Assembly: GCF_014639655.1 (NCBI RefSeq)
Contig: NZ_BMGB01000001.1
Coordinates: forward strand, 2,453,082-2,517,081
DNA length: 64,000 nucleotides
Direction: 5' to 3'
DNA from: Conyzicola nivalis
Lineage (GTDB): Bacteria; Actinomycetota; Actinomycetes; Actinomycetales; Microbacteriaceae
Below, one piece after another: positions 8,395-16,808 of this stretch; position 1 is the stretch's first letter; every line of letters starts with the position of its first letter. The position numbers were made by a program, and so were the translations under genes. The notes beneath the pieces are model-generated. The model did no database searches, was not told the DNA's origin, and worked only from the letters and a program-made list of their open reading frames with translations.

Positions 8395-9853
8395 GGGGCG
8401 CGCGCTCGACCGGCCCTCCGACGCGATCATCGTCTCGGGCGGCGGCTCGGTGGCGGTCGCGAGCGATGCGCTCTTCGCCGACGCCCAGGCGCTCGAGGGC
8501 GTGTACGACGAGCTGCGCCGCGCGGCCGCCGGGCTCGCGGCGGCCGACACGGCGCTCGGCGACCGCCTGCTGCGGCGGGCCGACGCACCGCTCAGCGCCC
8601 TCGACGCCGAGCGGGAGATCGCCCGCTCCCTCGAGCTCGTCGCGGCCTCGGGCCAGCGGGCGTCGGCTCTCGCCTTCGTGCTCCGCGCCTCGGCCCACAG
8701 TTACGGGCTGGCCGACGACGCCGCAGCGAGGCTCGCCCAGCAGCTCGCGGCCGGCCTCGGCTATTCGATCGGCCGCCTGCTGCCGCTCGCCGTGGCGCTC
8801 ATCGCACCGGCGCTGCCGTCGGTGCTCGGCGCACTGCTGGTCGCGTCGCTCATCGCGCCCAAGCAGGTCGCGGCGCTACCCGGTGCGCTCGGCACGTGGC
8901 TCGCCGACAACAACCGGCTGCTCACCAACCCGGTGACCGTGGCGCTCGTGCGCGCCGCAGTGATGAGCGTCGACGACGTGATCGGCGGGGCGCTCGGGCT
9001 CCCGAGGGCCGCCGTGCAGGCGCTCGGCGACGAGGGCGCAGGGGTCGCTGGCATCGACACGTCGGCCGGTTTCTTCACGGTCGTCGGTGCGCCGTTCGGC
9101 CTGCTCGTCGAGACGGCGGTGGCGACGCGCGCGGCGGGGCGACGCGACATCCGGGCCCCGCAGGGTCTTGCCGAGCGCCTCGACCGCGTGCCGCAGCGCG
9201 TCGAGACGGCGGCCGGGGCGCGGGGCCAGCACATCCGCATCGAGCGCTACGAGTCGCCGGGCCGCCCCGACCGGTTCGCCGTCTACATCACCGGCACCGC
9301 CGACTTCTCGCCGCGCACGGGACCGGAGGCGTTCGACCTCACGAGCAATGTCGTCGGCATGACCGAACTGCCGGCCGGCTCGGTGCGCGCCGTGCACGAC
9401 GCGATGCGGCAGGAGGGCGTGACGCCCGACTCCCCCGTGCAGTTCACCGGTTTCTCGCAGGGCGGGCTGGTGGCGGCGACGCTCGCGGCCTCGGGCGACT
9501 ACAACACGCAGGGCGTCGTGACGGTCGGGGCGCCCACCGCCCAGGTCTCGTTCGGCAACGACTACCCGGCGGTGCTGCTCGAGCACACCGACGACATCGT
9601 GCCGGCACTCGGCGGCAACCGCATCGACGACGACCCCGTGCTCGTGCAGCGCGAGGCCTTCGCCGGCCGCGAGACACCGACGGGCGTCGCCGTGCCCTCG
9701 CACGACCGCGAGGAGTACCGCAGAACCGCCGAACTCGCCGACGGCGCGCGCAGCGAGCACCTCGTCGACGCGATCGCCGAACTCGACGACTTCGGCCGCG
9801 GCGCGACGACGGTCACGTCGACCACCTACGTCGCCGAGCGGGTGAGGAGGTGA
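8387..9853 (+). CDS. Large protein with helical N-terminal region and lipase-like Ser-hydrolase C-terminal domain
   Basis: Encodes 488 aa. Residues 1 to about 110 are Ala-rich helices like a WXG/ESX-type domain. About 120-165 is strongly hydrophobic (LLPLAVALIAPALPSVLGAL) and may span or insert in a membrane. The C-terminal half resembles an alpha/beta hydrolase: nucleophile elbow GFSQGG (Ser about 356), then HTDDIVP (Asp about 401) and PSHDREEY (His about 439) in triad order. It overlaps the WXG-like gene. An effector, or an enzyme acting in or on the envelope, is plausible, but substrate and localisation are not known. Confidence 0.6.
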   Translation: MAEGRALDRPSDAIIVSGGGSVAVASDALFADAQALEGVYDELRRAAAGLAAADTALGDRLLRRADAPLSALDAEREIARSLELVAASGQRASALAFVLRASAHSYGLADDAAARLAQQLAAGLGYSIGRLLPLAVALIAPALPSVLGALLVASLIAPKQVAALPGALGTWLADNNRLLTNPVTVALVRAAVMSVDDVIGGALGLPRAAVQALGDEGAGVAGIDTSAGFFTVVGAPFGLLVETAVATRAAGRRDIRAPQGLAERLDRVPQRVETAAGARGQHIRIERYESPGRPDRFAVYITGTADFSPRTGPEAFDLTSNVVGMTELPAGSVRAVHDAMRQEGVTPDSPVQFTGFSQGGLVAATLAASGDYNTQGVVTVGAPTAQVSFGNDYPAVLLEHTDDIVPALGGNRIDDDPVLVQREAFAGRETPTGVAVPSHDREEYRRTAELADGARSEHLVDAIAELDDFGRGATTVTSTTYVAERVRR

Positions 9854-9854
9854 C

Positions 9855-10262
9855 CTAGCGGCGACCCCGGTCGGAGCCCATGAGCGGGCGCAGGAACACG
9901 CCGAGCACCCAGCCGATGAAGCCGAGCACCAGCGCGCCCAGAACGCCCCACCAGAAGCTCTCGACCACGAGGCCGAAGCCGAGCAGCGACGAGACCCACT
10001 GAACGATGAGCAACAGCAGCGCGTTCACGACCAGCGCGAGCAGTCCGAGGGTGAGCACGTACAGCGGGAATGCCACGATGCGGATGGTGTTGCCGATCAC
10101 GGCATTCACCACGCCGAAGACGACGGCGACGATCAGGTAGGTCAGCACCGTCTCGAGGGTGCCCCCGGGCGGGAACGCGTTGACGCTGATTCCGCTCACG
10201 ATGAGGGTCGTGAGCCAGAGTGCGATGGCGTTGATGATCAGTCGGACCAGGAAGCGTTGCAT
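9855..10262 (-). CDS. Phage-holin-family (M4 Hol type) four-helix membrane protein
   Basis: Encodes 135 aa. Four hydrophobic helices fill nearly the whole chain, with the characteristic NAFPPGGTLETVLTYLIVA loop and the VNAVIGNTIRIVAFPLYVLT segment seen in the so-called mycobacterial 4-TMS holin family. Chromosomal members are widespread in actinobacteria and usually not linked to phage; nothing phage-like is nearby here. The ATG at 10262 is preferred over an upstream in-frame start that would run into the divergent hisC promoter. Function unknown. Confidence 0.8.
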   Translation of the reverse strand: MQRFLVRLIINAIALWLTTLIVSGISVNAFPPGGTLETVLTYLIVAVVFGVVNAVIGNTIRIVAFPLYVLTLGLLALVVNALLLLIVQWVSSLLGFGLVVESFWWGVLGALVLGFIGWVLGVFLRPLMGSDRGRR

Positions 10263-10314
10263 GGTGACCACTATGCACTGGCGGCTCGCGCGGTCGCAAT
10301 TAGGCTTAGTCCTC

Positions 10315-11394
10315 GTGAACGCACCCAGAGTACGACTCCGCCCCGAGATCGAGGGCATGCAGCCCTACCGCCAGGGCAAGGCCGCTGCCGAAGACGCCTT
10401 CAAGCTCTCGTCGAACGAGAACCCGTTCGAGCCGATCCCCGCCGTGCTCGAGGCGATCGCGTCATCCAGCGTCAACCGCTACCCCGACGGCTCGGCCATC
10501 GCGCTGCGCACCGCGCTCGCCGACCACTACGCGCTCACCCCCGAGAACGTGCACGTCGGCGCCGGCTCGGCGTCGATCCTTAGCCAGCTCATCACCGCCG
10601 CGGCCGGCCCGGGCGACGAGGTCGTCTACTCCTGGCGCAGCTTCGAGGCCTACCCGGGCTTCGTGGCGGTCGCCGGCGCGACGAGCGTGCAGGTCCCGAA
10701 CACCGCGGACCACCGCCACAACCTCGACGCCATGGCCGACGCCGTGACCGACCGCACGCGCGTCGTGATCGTCTGCAGCCCCAACAACCCGACCGGTTCG
10801 GTCGTCACGGCCGACGAGTTCACCGCGTTCATGGCGCAGATCCCCGAGACGGTACTCGTGCTGCTCGACGAGGCCTACATCGAGTTCGTGACGGATGACA
10901 CGGCGGTACGAGGGCCGCAGCTGCTCGCCCACTATCCGAACCTGGTCGTGCTGCGCACGTTCTCGAAGGCCTACGGCCTCGCCGGCCTGCGTGTCGGCTA
11001 CGCGCTCGGCGCCGAGTACGTGCTCGACGCGGCCCGCGCCACCACCATCCCGCTGTCGGTCATCGAGCCGGCGCAGCGCGCGGCCATCGTCTCGATCGAG
11101 CACCAGGCCGAACTGCTCGAGCGGGTGGCCGGCCTCTCCGTGCTGCGTGACACCATCTGGGCGGCGCTCGTCGAACAGGGCTGGGACGTTCCGAAGCCGC
11201 ACGGCAACTTCGTCTGGCTGCCCACGGGCGACATCACGGCGTGGGCTGCGGACGTCTTCTCCGACAACGGGATCGTCGTGCGTGCGCTCGGAACCGACGG
11301 GGTGCGCATCAGCATCGGCGAGCACGAATCTGTCGAGAAACTCCTAAAGGCGTCGGAAGAGGTTGTGCGCAAGCTACGAACGGCCGAGGGCTAA
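10315..11394 (+). CDS. hisC: Histidinol-phosphate/aromatic aminotransferase
   Basis: Encodes 359 aa of fold-type I PLP aminotransferase. Visible motifs are FKLSSNENPFEP, YSWRSFEAYPGF, CSPNNPTGSV, DEAYIEFV and the PLP lysine in TFSKAYGLAGLRVGYA (about residue 218). The reaction is transamination between histidinol phosphate or an aromatic amino acid and 2-oxoglutarate. It stands apart from other his genes, so an aromatic aminotransferase role is equally possible. GTG 10315 has no Shine-Dalgarno but TAGGCT lies about eight bases upstream, suggesting a leaderless transcript. Confidence 0.85.
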   Translation: MNAPRVRLRPEIEGMQPYRQGKAAAEDAFKLSSNENPFEPIPAVLEAIASSSVNRYPDGSAIALRTALADHYALTPENVHVGAGSASILSQLITAAAGPGDEVVYSWRSFEAYPGFVAVAGATSVQVPNTADHRHNLDAMADAVTDRTRVVIVCSPNNPTGSVVTADEFTAFMAQIPETVLVLLDEAYIEFVTDDTAVRGPQLLAHYPNLVVLRTFSKAYGLAGLRVGYALGAEYVLDAARATTIPLSVIEPAQRAAIVSIEHQAELLERVAGLSVLRDTIWAALVEQGWDVPKPHGNFVWLPTGDITAWAADVFSDNGIVVRALGTDGVRISIGEHESVEKLLKASEEVVRKLRTAEG

Positions 11395-11413
11395 GCCACG
11401 TTAGATTAGTCAA

Positions 11414-12526
11414 ATGTCTTACACCGCCGCGACGGTCCAGCTGCTCTCCCCCGAGGGCGTACTCGTCGAAAGCGACGCGTCGGCTGAGTACCTTCCCTAC
11501 ATCGAAGCCCTCAGCGACGACCAGCTGCGCGAGTTCCACCGTCAGATGGTGGTGATCCGCCGGTTCGACCAGGAGGCGGCGAACCTCCAGCGTCAGGGCG
11601 AACTCGGCCTCTGGGTGCCGAGCCTCGGCCAGGAGGCCGCCCAGGTCGGTTCGGCGTTCGCGTCCAGGCCGCAGGACCACATCTTCCCCTCCTACCGGGA
11701 GCACGCCGTCGCCCGCATTCGCGGCGTCGACCTCGTCGGCATCATGGGCCTGCTGCGTGGCACGACCCACGGTGGTTGGAACCCGGCAGACACCAACTTC
11801 CACCTGTACACGCTCGTGCTCGGCTCGCACACGCTGCACGCCACGGGCCGCGCGATGGCGATGACCCTCGACGGCGCCACCGGCACCGGCAACCCCGAGA
11901 CCGACGCGGCCGTCATGTCCTACTTCGGCGACGGCGCCTCGAGCCAGGGCGACGTCAGCGAGGCCTTCGTCTTCGCCGCGAGCTACCAGGCCCCCGTCGT
12001 CTTCTTCCTGCAGAACAACCACTGGGCCATCTCGGTGCCGGTCGAGATCCAGTCGCGCACGCCGCTCTACCTCCGGTCGAGCGGCTTCGGCATCCCCGGC
12101 GTGCAGATCGACGGCAACGACGTGCTCGCCGGCTTTGCGGTGACCAAGCAGAACCTCGACGCCGCGCGCGGCGGCGGGGGCCCGCGGTTCATCGAGGCGC
12201 TCACCTACCGCATGGGTGCGCACACGTCCTCCGACGATCCCACCAAGTACCGCCTCGACAGCGAGGTCGACTACTGGCTGCGGCGCGATCCGATCGCCCG
12301 GTACGAGACCTGGCTGCGTTCGCGCGGCGAGGGCGACGCCTTCTTCGCCGACGTCGCGACCGAAGCCGAGGATGTGGCCTCGGACATCCGCAAGCGCACG
12401 CTCGCCCTGGGCATCCCGTCGGTCGGAAAGATGTTCGACCACGTCTATTCCGAGCCGCATCCCGTCATCGAGGCACAGCAACGGTGGCTCGCCGAATACG
12501 AAGCATCTCTGGAGAACGACGGATGA
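11414..12526 (+). CDS. 2-oxoacid dehydrogenase E1 component, alpha subunit
   Basis: Encodes 370 aa, a thiamine-diphosphate-dependent decarboxylase subunit of the branched-chain 2-oxoacid or pyruvate dehydrogenase type. The ThDP motif runs from GDGASSQGDVSEAF to QNNHWAIS, and the phosphorylation-loop region YRMGAHTSSDDPTKYR is typical of BCKDH/PDH E1 alpha. It heads the E1alpha-E1beta-E2 operon; its TGA overlaps the ATG of E1beta. The organism's E3 (lipoamide dehydrogenase) is not in the window. Branched-chain versus pyruvate preference cannot be decided from sequence reading alone. Confidence 0.9.
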   Translation: MSYTAATVQLLSPEGVLVESDASAEYLPYIEALSDDQLREFHRQMVVIRRFDQEAANLQRQGELGLWVPSLGQEAAQVGSAFASRPQDHIFPSYREHAVARIRGVDLVGIMGLLRGTTHGGWNPADTNFHLYTLVLGSHTLHATGRAMAMTLDGATGTGNPETDAAVMSYFGDGASSQGDVSEAFVFAASYQAPVVFFLQNNHWAISVPVEIQSRTPLYLRSSGFGIPGVQIDGNDVLAGFAVTKQNLDAARGGGGPRFIEALTYRMGAHTSSDDPTKYRLDSEVDYWLRRDPIARYETWLRSRGEGDAFFADVATEAEDVASDIRKRTLALGIPSVGKMFDHVYSEPHPVIEAQQRWLAEYEASLENDG

Positions 12527-13533
12527 CCATCGTGAACCCCACCACCACCGCCGCCTCGGTCGAGACCATGCCGATGGCCAAGGCGCTCAACGCCGGCCTG
12601 CGCAAGGCGATGCACGACGACCCGAAGGTCTTGCTCATGGGCGAAGACATCGGTCCGCTCGGTGGCGTCTTCCGCATCACCGAGGGCCTGCTGGCCGAGT
12701 TCGGCAAGCGCCGGGTCATGGACACGCCGCTCGCCGAGTCCGGAATCATCGGCACGGCGATCGGCCTCGCGATGGGCGGCTACCGCCCCGTCGTCGAGAT
12801 CCAGTTCGACGGCTTCATCTTCCCCGGCTTCGACCAGATCACCACGCAGCTGGCGAAGATGACGAACCGCCACGAGGGCCAGGTCACCATGCCTCTCGTG
12901 ATCCGCGTGCCCTACGGCGGACACATCGGCGCCGTCGAGCATCACCAAGAGAGCCCGGAGGCGTACTTCGCGCACACCCCCGGACTTCGTGTGGTCAGCC
13001 CGAGCACGCCGCACGACGCCTACTGGATGATCCAGGAGGCGATCGCGAGCAACGACCCCGTGATGTTCTTCGAGCCCAAGGGCCGCTACTGGCCGAAGGG
13101 CGAGGTGAACCTCGCCGCCAACACGGCACCGCTGCACTCCAGCCGCGTCGTCCGCGAGGGCACCGAGGTCACGCTCGTCGGCCACGGCGCCATGGTCAAC
13201 GTGCTGCTGAACGCCGCAGAACTGGCCGCCGAGGAGGGCACGAGCGTCGAGGTCATCGACCTGCGCTCGCTCTCCCCCATCGACTACGACCCCATCGTCG
13301 CGAGCGTGCAGAAGACCGGGCGAGTCGTCGTCGCCGCCGAGGCCCAGAGCTTCGCGTCGATCAGCAGCGAGATCGCCGCCACAATCACCGAGCGCGCGTT
13401 CTACTCTCTCGAGGCACCCGTGCTGCGGGTCGCCGGATTCGACACCCCGTTCCCGCCGGCGAAACTCGAGGACATCTTCCTCCCCGACGCCGACCGCGTG
13501 CTCGAGGCCGTCGACCGCGCAATGGCTTACTAA
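12523..13533 (+). CDS. 2-oxoacid dehydrogenase E1 component, beta subunit
   Basis: Encodes 336 aa. It carries MGEDIGPLGGVFRITEGL, DTPLAESGIIGTAIGLAMGG and FDGFIFPGFDQI, hallmark segments of the E1 beta transketolase-like subunit that completes the ThDP site and binds E2. The ATG at 12523 overlaps the E1alpha stop (ATGA) with GGAG nine bases upstream. E2 begins 12 bases after its stop. The three genes form a tight operon. Confidence 0.92.
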   Translation: MTIVNPTTTAASVETMPMAKALNAGLRKAMHDDPKVLLMGEDIGPLGGVFRITEGLLAEFGKRRVMDTPLAESGIIGTAIGLAMGGYRPVVEIQFDGFIFPGFDQITTQLAKMTNRHEGQVTMPLVIRVPYGGHIGAVEHHQESPEAYFAHTPGLRVVSPSTPHDAYWMIQEAIASNDPVMFFEPKGRYWPKGEVNLAANTAPLHSSRVVREGTEVTLVGHGAMVNVLLNAAELAAEEGTSVEVIDLRSLSPIDYDPIVASVQKTGRVVVAAEAQSFASISSEIAATITERAFYSLEAPVLRVAGFDTPFPPAKLEDIFLPDADRVLEAVDRAMAY

Positions 13534-13545
13534 GAAACCAGGCTC

Positions 13546-14910
13546 ATGAGCACTTTCGAATTCCTCCTCCCCGACGCGGGCGAGGGCCTCACCGAAGCCG
13601 AGATCGTCGAGTGGAAGGTCAAGCCCGGCGACGAGGTTGCGGTCAACCAGATCCTCGTCGAGATCGAGACGGCCAAGTCGCTCGTCGAGCTGCCGTCGCC
13701 GTTCGCGGGCACGGTCACCGAGCTGCTCGTCGAGCCCGGCCAGACGGTGGACGTCGGTACCGTCATCATCCGCGCCTCCGGTGGCGCGGGCGACGCGGAA
13801 ACAGGCGCTGCGGATGTCGCGGCTCCCCCGACAACGGACGACGACGCCCTCGGCGCCGTAGCCGACACGGCCAGCAGCATCTCCAGCGAGACCGCGGCCG
13901 CCGAGAAGCCCGGCGCGGTACTCGTCGGCTACGGCAGCAAGGGCGGAGCGACGTCACGCCGCCGCCGTGGCGCGGCCGCCCCAGTCGCACCGTCCGCCCC
14001 GGCCACCGTGCCGTCTGCCCGCCCCGCGTCGGTGCCCGCTGCCGCGGCATCCGCAATCATCGCGAAGCCGCCGATCCGCAAGCTCGCGAAGGACCTCGGC
14101 GTCGTCCTCGCCGACGTCACGGCCACAGGTCTGGCCGGCGAGATCACCCGCGACGACGTCATCCGCAACGCCACCCAGGCGAGCCTCTTCCGCAACATCG
14201 AGACGCCCGAGTGGTCGCCCGAGCGCGAAGAGAAGATCCCCGTGAAGGGCGTGCGCAAGGCGATCGCCGCCGCGATGACGGAGAGCGCGTTCACCGCGCC
14301 GCACGTGAGCGTCTTCGTCGACATCGACGCGACCCGCACCATGGAGTTCGTGAAGCGGCTCAAGAACTCGCCGGACTTCGCGGGCATCCGCGTTTCGCCG
14401 CTGCTGATCGCGGCGAAGGCCGTCATCTGGGCCGTGCGCCGCAACCCGATGGTGAACGCCACCTTCACCCCCGCCGAGATCACGGTGCACCACTACGTGA
14501 ACCTGGGTATCGCCGCGGTCACCCCGCGCGGACTCGTCGTGCCGAACGTGAAGGACGCCAACGAGCTCTCGCTGCGCGAACTGGCCGTGGCGCTCGAGCA
14601 GCTCACGCTCACCGCGCGCGACGGCAAGACGACCTCGGCCGACATGTCCAACGGCACGATCACGATCACGAACCTCGGCTCGTTCGGCATGGACACGGGA
14701 ACACCGATCCTCAACCCCGGCGAGGTCGGCATCGTGGCGCTCGGAACGATCAAGCAGAAGCCGTGGGTCGTCGACGGCGAGGTGCGGCCGCGCATGGTCA
14801 CGACCGTCGGTGGCAGCTTCGACCACCGCGTGGTCGACGGCGACGTGGTCAGCCGCTTCATCGCCGACGTCGCGAGCGTGCTCGAGGAGCCGGCGCTGCT
14901 GCTCGACTGA
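13546..14910 (+). CDS. 2-oxoacid dehydrogenase E2, dihydrolipoamide acyltransferase
   Basis: Encodes 454 aa. Domains in order: one lipoyl domain (residues 1-77, lipoylated Lys44 in [10 protein letters not shown]), an Ala/Pro/Thr-rich linker, a peripheral-subunit-binding domain (about 165-200, [20 protein letters not shown]), a second linker, and the catalytic domain ending with the active-site motif [12 protein letters not shown] single lipoyl domain is more common in branched-chain E2 than in actinobacterial pyruvate E2. It transfers acyl groups to CoA and is the last gene of the operon. Confidence 0.92.
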   Translation: MSTFEFLLPDAGEGLTEAEIVEWKVKPGDEVAVNQILVEIETAKSLVELPSPFAGTVTELLVEPGQTVDVGTVIIRASGGAGDAETGAADVAAPPTTDDDALGAVADTASSISSETAAAEKPGAVLVGYGSKGGATSRRRRGAAAPVAPSAPATVPSARPASVPAAAASAIIAKPPIRKLAKDLGVVLADVTATGLAGEITRDDVIRNATQASLFRNIETPEWSPEREEKIPVKGVRKAIAAAMTESAFTAPHVSVFVDIDATRTMEFVKRLKNSPDFAGIRVSPLLIAAKAVIWAVRRNPMVNATFTPAEITVHHYVNLGIAAVTPRGLVVPNVKDANELSLRELAVALEQLTLTARDGKTTSADMSNGTITITNLGSFGMDTGTPILNPGEVGIVALGTIKQKPWVVDGEVRPRMVTTVGGSFDHRVVDGDVVSRFIADVASVLEEPALLLD

Positions 14911-14935
14911 CCCTCGTCCGGCGTGTGCCATACTG

Positions 14936-14964
14936 TTGATAACGAATCTCATTACGTTTATCAA
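14936..14964. promoter_or_regulatory. Putative Zur operator upstream of znuA
   Basis: TTGATAA (14936-14942) and TTATCAA (14958-14964) are perfect inverted half-sites; inside them AACG and CGTT also pair. The AT-rich palindrome lies 15 bases before the znuA start in a zinc-uptake operon that carries its own Fur-family regulator. The exact Zur consensus of this group is not known to me, so assignment to Zur is by context. Confidence 0.5.
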
Positions 14965-14979
14965 TCTAGAAACGGCATC

Positions 14980-15969
14980 ATGCGTCTGAACTCCCCCGCC
15001 CTCATCGGCACGATCGCGATTTCCGCACTCGCCCTGGCCGGCTGCTCGTCGAGCGCTCCGGCGGCCGAGGAGACCACCGGCCTCTCCGTCATCGCGTCGA
15101 CCAACGTCTACGGCAGCATCGCCGAGGCGATCGGTGGAGACCTGATCACCGTCACGAGCCTCATCACGAGCGCCGCGCAGGACCCGCACAGCTACGAGGC
15201 CTCCGCGCAGGACCAGCTCGCGCTCTCCAAGGCCGACCTCGTCATCGAGAACGGCGGCGGCTACGACCCGTTCATCGACACCCTGCTCTCCGCGGCGTCG
15301 AGCGAGGCGTCCGTCGTGAACGCGAGCGAGGCATCCGGCCTGCTCGACCCTTCGACAGGCTCAGGGACCGAAGCCGAGACGGGGGCCGAGACCGAAGCCG
15401 AAGCCGAGACCGAGACCGACGACCACGAGGGCCACGACCACATCGAGGGCTTCAACGAGCACGTCTGGTACAGCTTCCACGGCGTCGAGCACGTCGCCGA
15501 GGCGATCGCCGAGCAGCTCTCCGCGCTCGACGCCGACAACGCCGCCGTCTACGAGGCGAACCTCGCCGACTTCACCGCCGAGATCGAGACGCTCGAGGCG
15601 ACCGCGGAGGCGCTGCACGCGGACACCGAGGGACTCGGCGCCGCCATCACCGAGCCGGTGCCGCTGTACCTGCTCGAGGCGGCCGGCTTCACGAACCGCA
15701 CCCCCGAAGAGTTCTCCGAGGCGATCGAAGAGGGCACGGATGTCGCGCCCGCCGTTCTCGCGGAGACCCTCGACCTGTTCGATTCCGGTTCGGTGGCCCT
15801 GCTCGCCTACAACTCGCAGACGGCGAGCTCGGAGACCGAGCAGGTGCGCGCCGCCGCGGAGGAGAACGGCGTCGCGATCGTCGAATTCACCGAGACCATG
15901 CCCGATGGCGCAGACTATGTGTCGTGGATGACCGACAACCTGAGCGCGCTCTCCGCCGCAGTGAAGTAG
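14980..15969 (+). CDS. znuA: Zinc ABC transporter substrate-binding lipoprotein
   Basis: Encodes 329 aa. A signal peptide ends in the lipobox LALAGC with Cys22 as lipidation site. Cluster A-1 features include DPHSYEASAQDQLALSKADLV. Between about residues 123 and 160 lies an acidic Glu/Ala/Thr-rich tract followed by a His-rich loop (DDHEGHDHIEGFNEH), typical of zinc-binding proteins of this family. Part of the acidic tract is encoded by a 19-bp REP-like DNA word at 15348-15366. ATG 14980 is chosen because it gives the signal peptide; an earlier in-frame start would lie in the operator. The operon continues with znuC and znuB. Confidence 0.9.
   Translation: MRLNSPALIGTIAISALALAGCSSSAPAAEETTGLSVIASTNVYGSIAEAIGGDLITVTSLITSAAQDPHSYEASAQDQLALSKADLVIENGGGYDPFIDTLLSAASSEASVVNASEASGLLDPSTGSGTEAETGAETEAEAETETDDHEGHDHIEGFNEHVWYSFHGVEHVAEAIAEQLSALDADNAAVYEANLADFTAEIETLEATAEALHADTEGLGAAITEPVPLYLLEAAGFTNRTPEEFSEAIEEGTDVAPAVLAETLDLFDSGSVALLAYNSQTASSETEQVRAAAEENGVAIVEFTETMPDGADYVSWMTDNLSALSAAVK
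15348..15366. repeat. REP-like 19-bp word inside znuA
   Basis: CCCTTCGACAGGCTCAGGG is imperfectly palindromic and is translated as part of LDPSTGSGT within the variable loop of ZnuA. From memory this word is a common dispersed repeat in several high-GC bacterial genomes; that recollection was not checked. Confidence 0.55.
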
Positions 15970-15971
15970 CG

Positions 15972-16808
15972 GTGGGGGACGAAACGGCGGCCCGCCCTGC
16001 GCCTGTCGAAGCGGTGCTCGAGTTCGAGAACGGCTCGCTCGGCTTCGGCGGCCGGTCGCTGTGGAGCGACCTTGACCTCACGGTGCGGCCCGGCGAGTTC
16101 CTCGCGGTGCTCGGCCCCAACGGTTCGGGCAAGACCAGCCTGCTGAAGACGATCCTCGGCCAGCAGCAGCTCGACTCGGGCTCTGTGCGGCTGAGCGGGC
16201 ACCCCATCCGCCGCGGTGATCGCCGTGTCGGCTACATCCCGCAGCAGAAGCTCGTGCCGCCGGGAACCCCGCTGCGCGGACGCGACCTCGTCGCGCTCGG
16301 CGTCAACGGCCACCGGTTCGGCCCGCCGCTCCCCCGCCGCTCCGACCGCGAGCGTGTCGACGAACTGCTCGAGGCCGTCGGCGCGACGCAGTACGCCGAC
16401 CAGCCGGTCGGGACCCTGTCCGGCGGCGAACAGCAGAGACTACGGGTGGGCCAGGCACTCGCCGGCGACCCCGTGCTGTTGCTCTGCGACGAGCCGCTAC
16501 TCAGCCTCGACCTGCACCACCAGCGCGCCGTCTCCGAGTTGATCGACCAGCGCCGGCGCAGCCACGACACCGCGGTGGTGTTCGTCACCCACGACGTGAA
16601 CCCGGTGCTCGACGTCGTCGACCGCATCCTCTACCTCGCCGGCGGCAAGTTCCGCCAGGGCACGCCGGGCGAAGTTCTGCGCTCGGACGTGCTGAGCGAG
16701 CTGTACGGCACGCCGGTCGACGTGATCCGGTCGCACGGCCGTGTCATCGTGGTCGGCGTTCCCGACGGGCACGACCACCACGACCACCACGACGAGGTCG
16801 CCGAGTGA
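15972..16808 (+). CDS. znuC: Zinc ABC transporter ATP-binding protein
   Basis: Encodes 278 aa. Walker A GPNGSGKTSL, signature LSGGEQQRL, Walker B LLLCDEPLLSLD and the His switch VFVTHD are present in order. It energises zinc import with ZnuB and ZnuA. The C terminus is His-rich (DGHDHHDHHDEVAE), a likely metal-binding tail. GTG 15972 starts two bases after znuA; the first ~20 residues (VGDETAARPAPVEA) are non-conserved and coincide with a degraded inverted copy of the znuA REP-like word (15995-16013), so the true start could be slightly downstream. It overlaps znuB by four bases. Confidence 0.9.
   Translation: MGDETAARPAPVEAVLEFENGSLGFGGRSLWSDLDLTVRPGEFLAVLGPNGSGKTSLLKTILGQQQLDSGSVRLSGHPIRRGDRRVGYIPQQKLVPPGTPLRGRDLVALGVNGHRFGPPLPRRSDRERVDELLEAVGATQYADQPVGTLSGGEQQRLRVGQALAGDPVLLLCDEPLLSLDLHHQRAVSELIDQRRRSHDTAVVFVTHDVNPVLDVVDRILYLAGGKFRQGTPGEVLRSDVLSELYGTPVDVIRSHGRVIVVGVPDGHDHHDHHDEVAE
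15995..16013. repeat. Degraded inverted copy of the REP-like word in znuC
   Basis: CCCTGCGCCTGTCGAAGCG matches the reverse complement of the word at 15348-15366 at 17 of 19 positions. It lies in the 5' end of znuC in opposite orientation, about 630 bp from the first copy. Confidence 0.45.

Noticed and set aside
9855-10262. Holin-like gene as evidence of a prophage.
   Set aside because: This four-helix family is widespread on actinobacterial chromosomes, and no lysin, capsid, terminase or integrase gene is nearby.
12216-14939. A 907-codon plus-strand frame spanning E1beta and E2.
   Set aside because: It is an Arg/Pro-rich out-of-frame reading of two genes with unmistakable 2-oxoacid dehydrogenase motifs.
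13954-15189. A 411-codon minus-strand frame opposite E2 and znuA.
   Set aside because: Shadow of the coding strand; no ribosome site and no recognisable domain.
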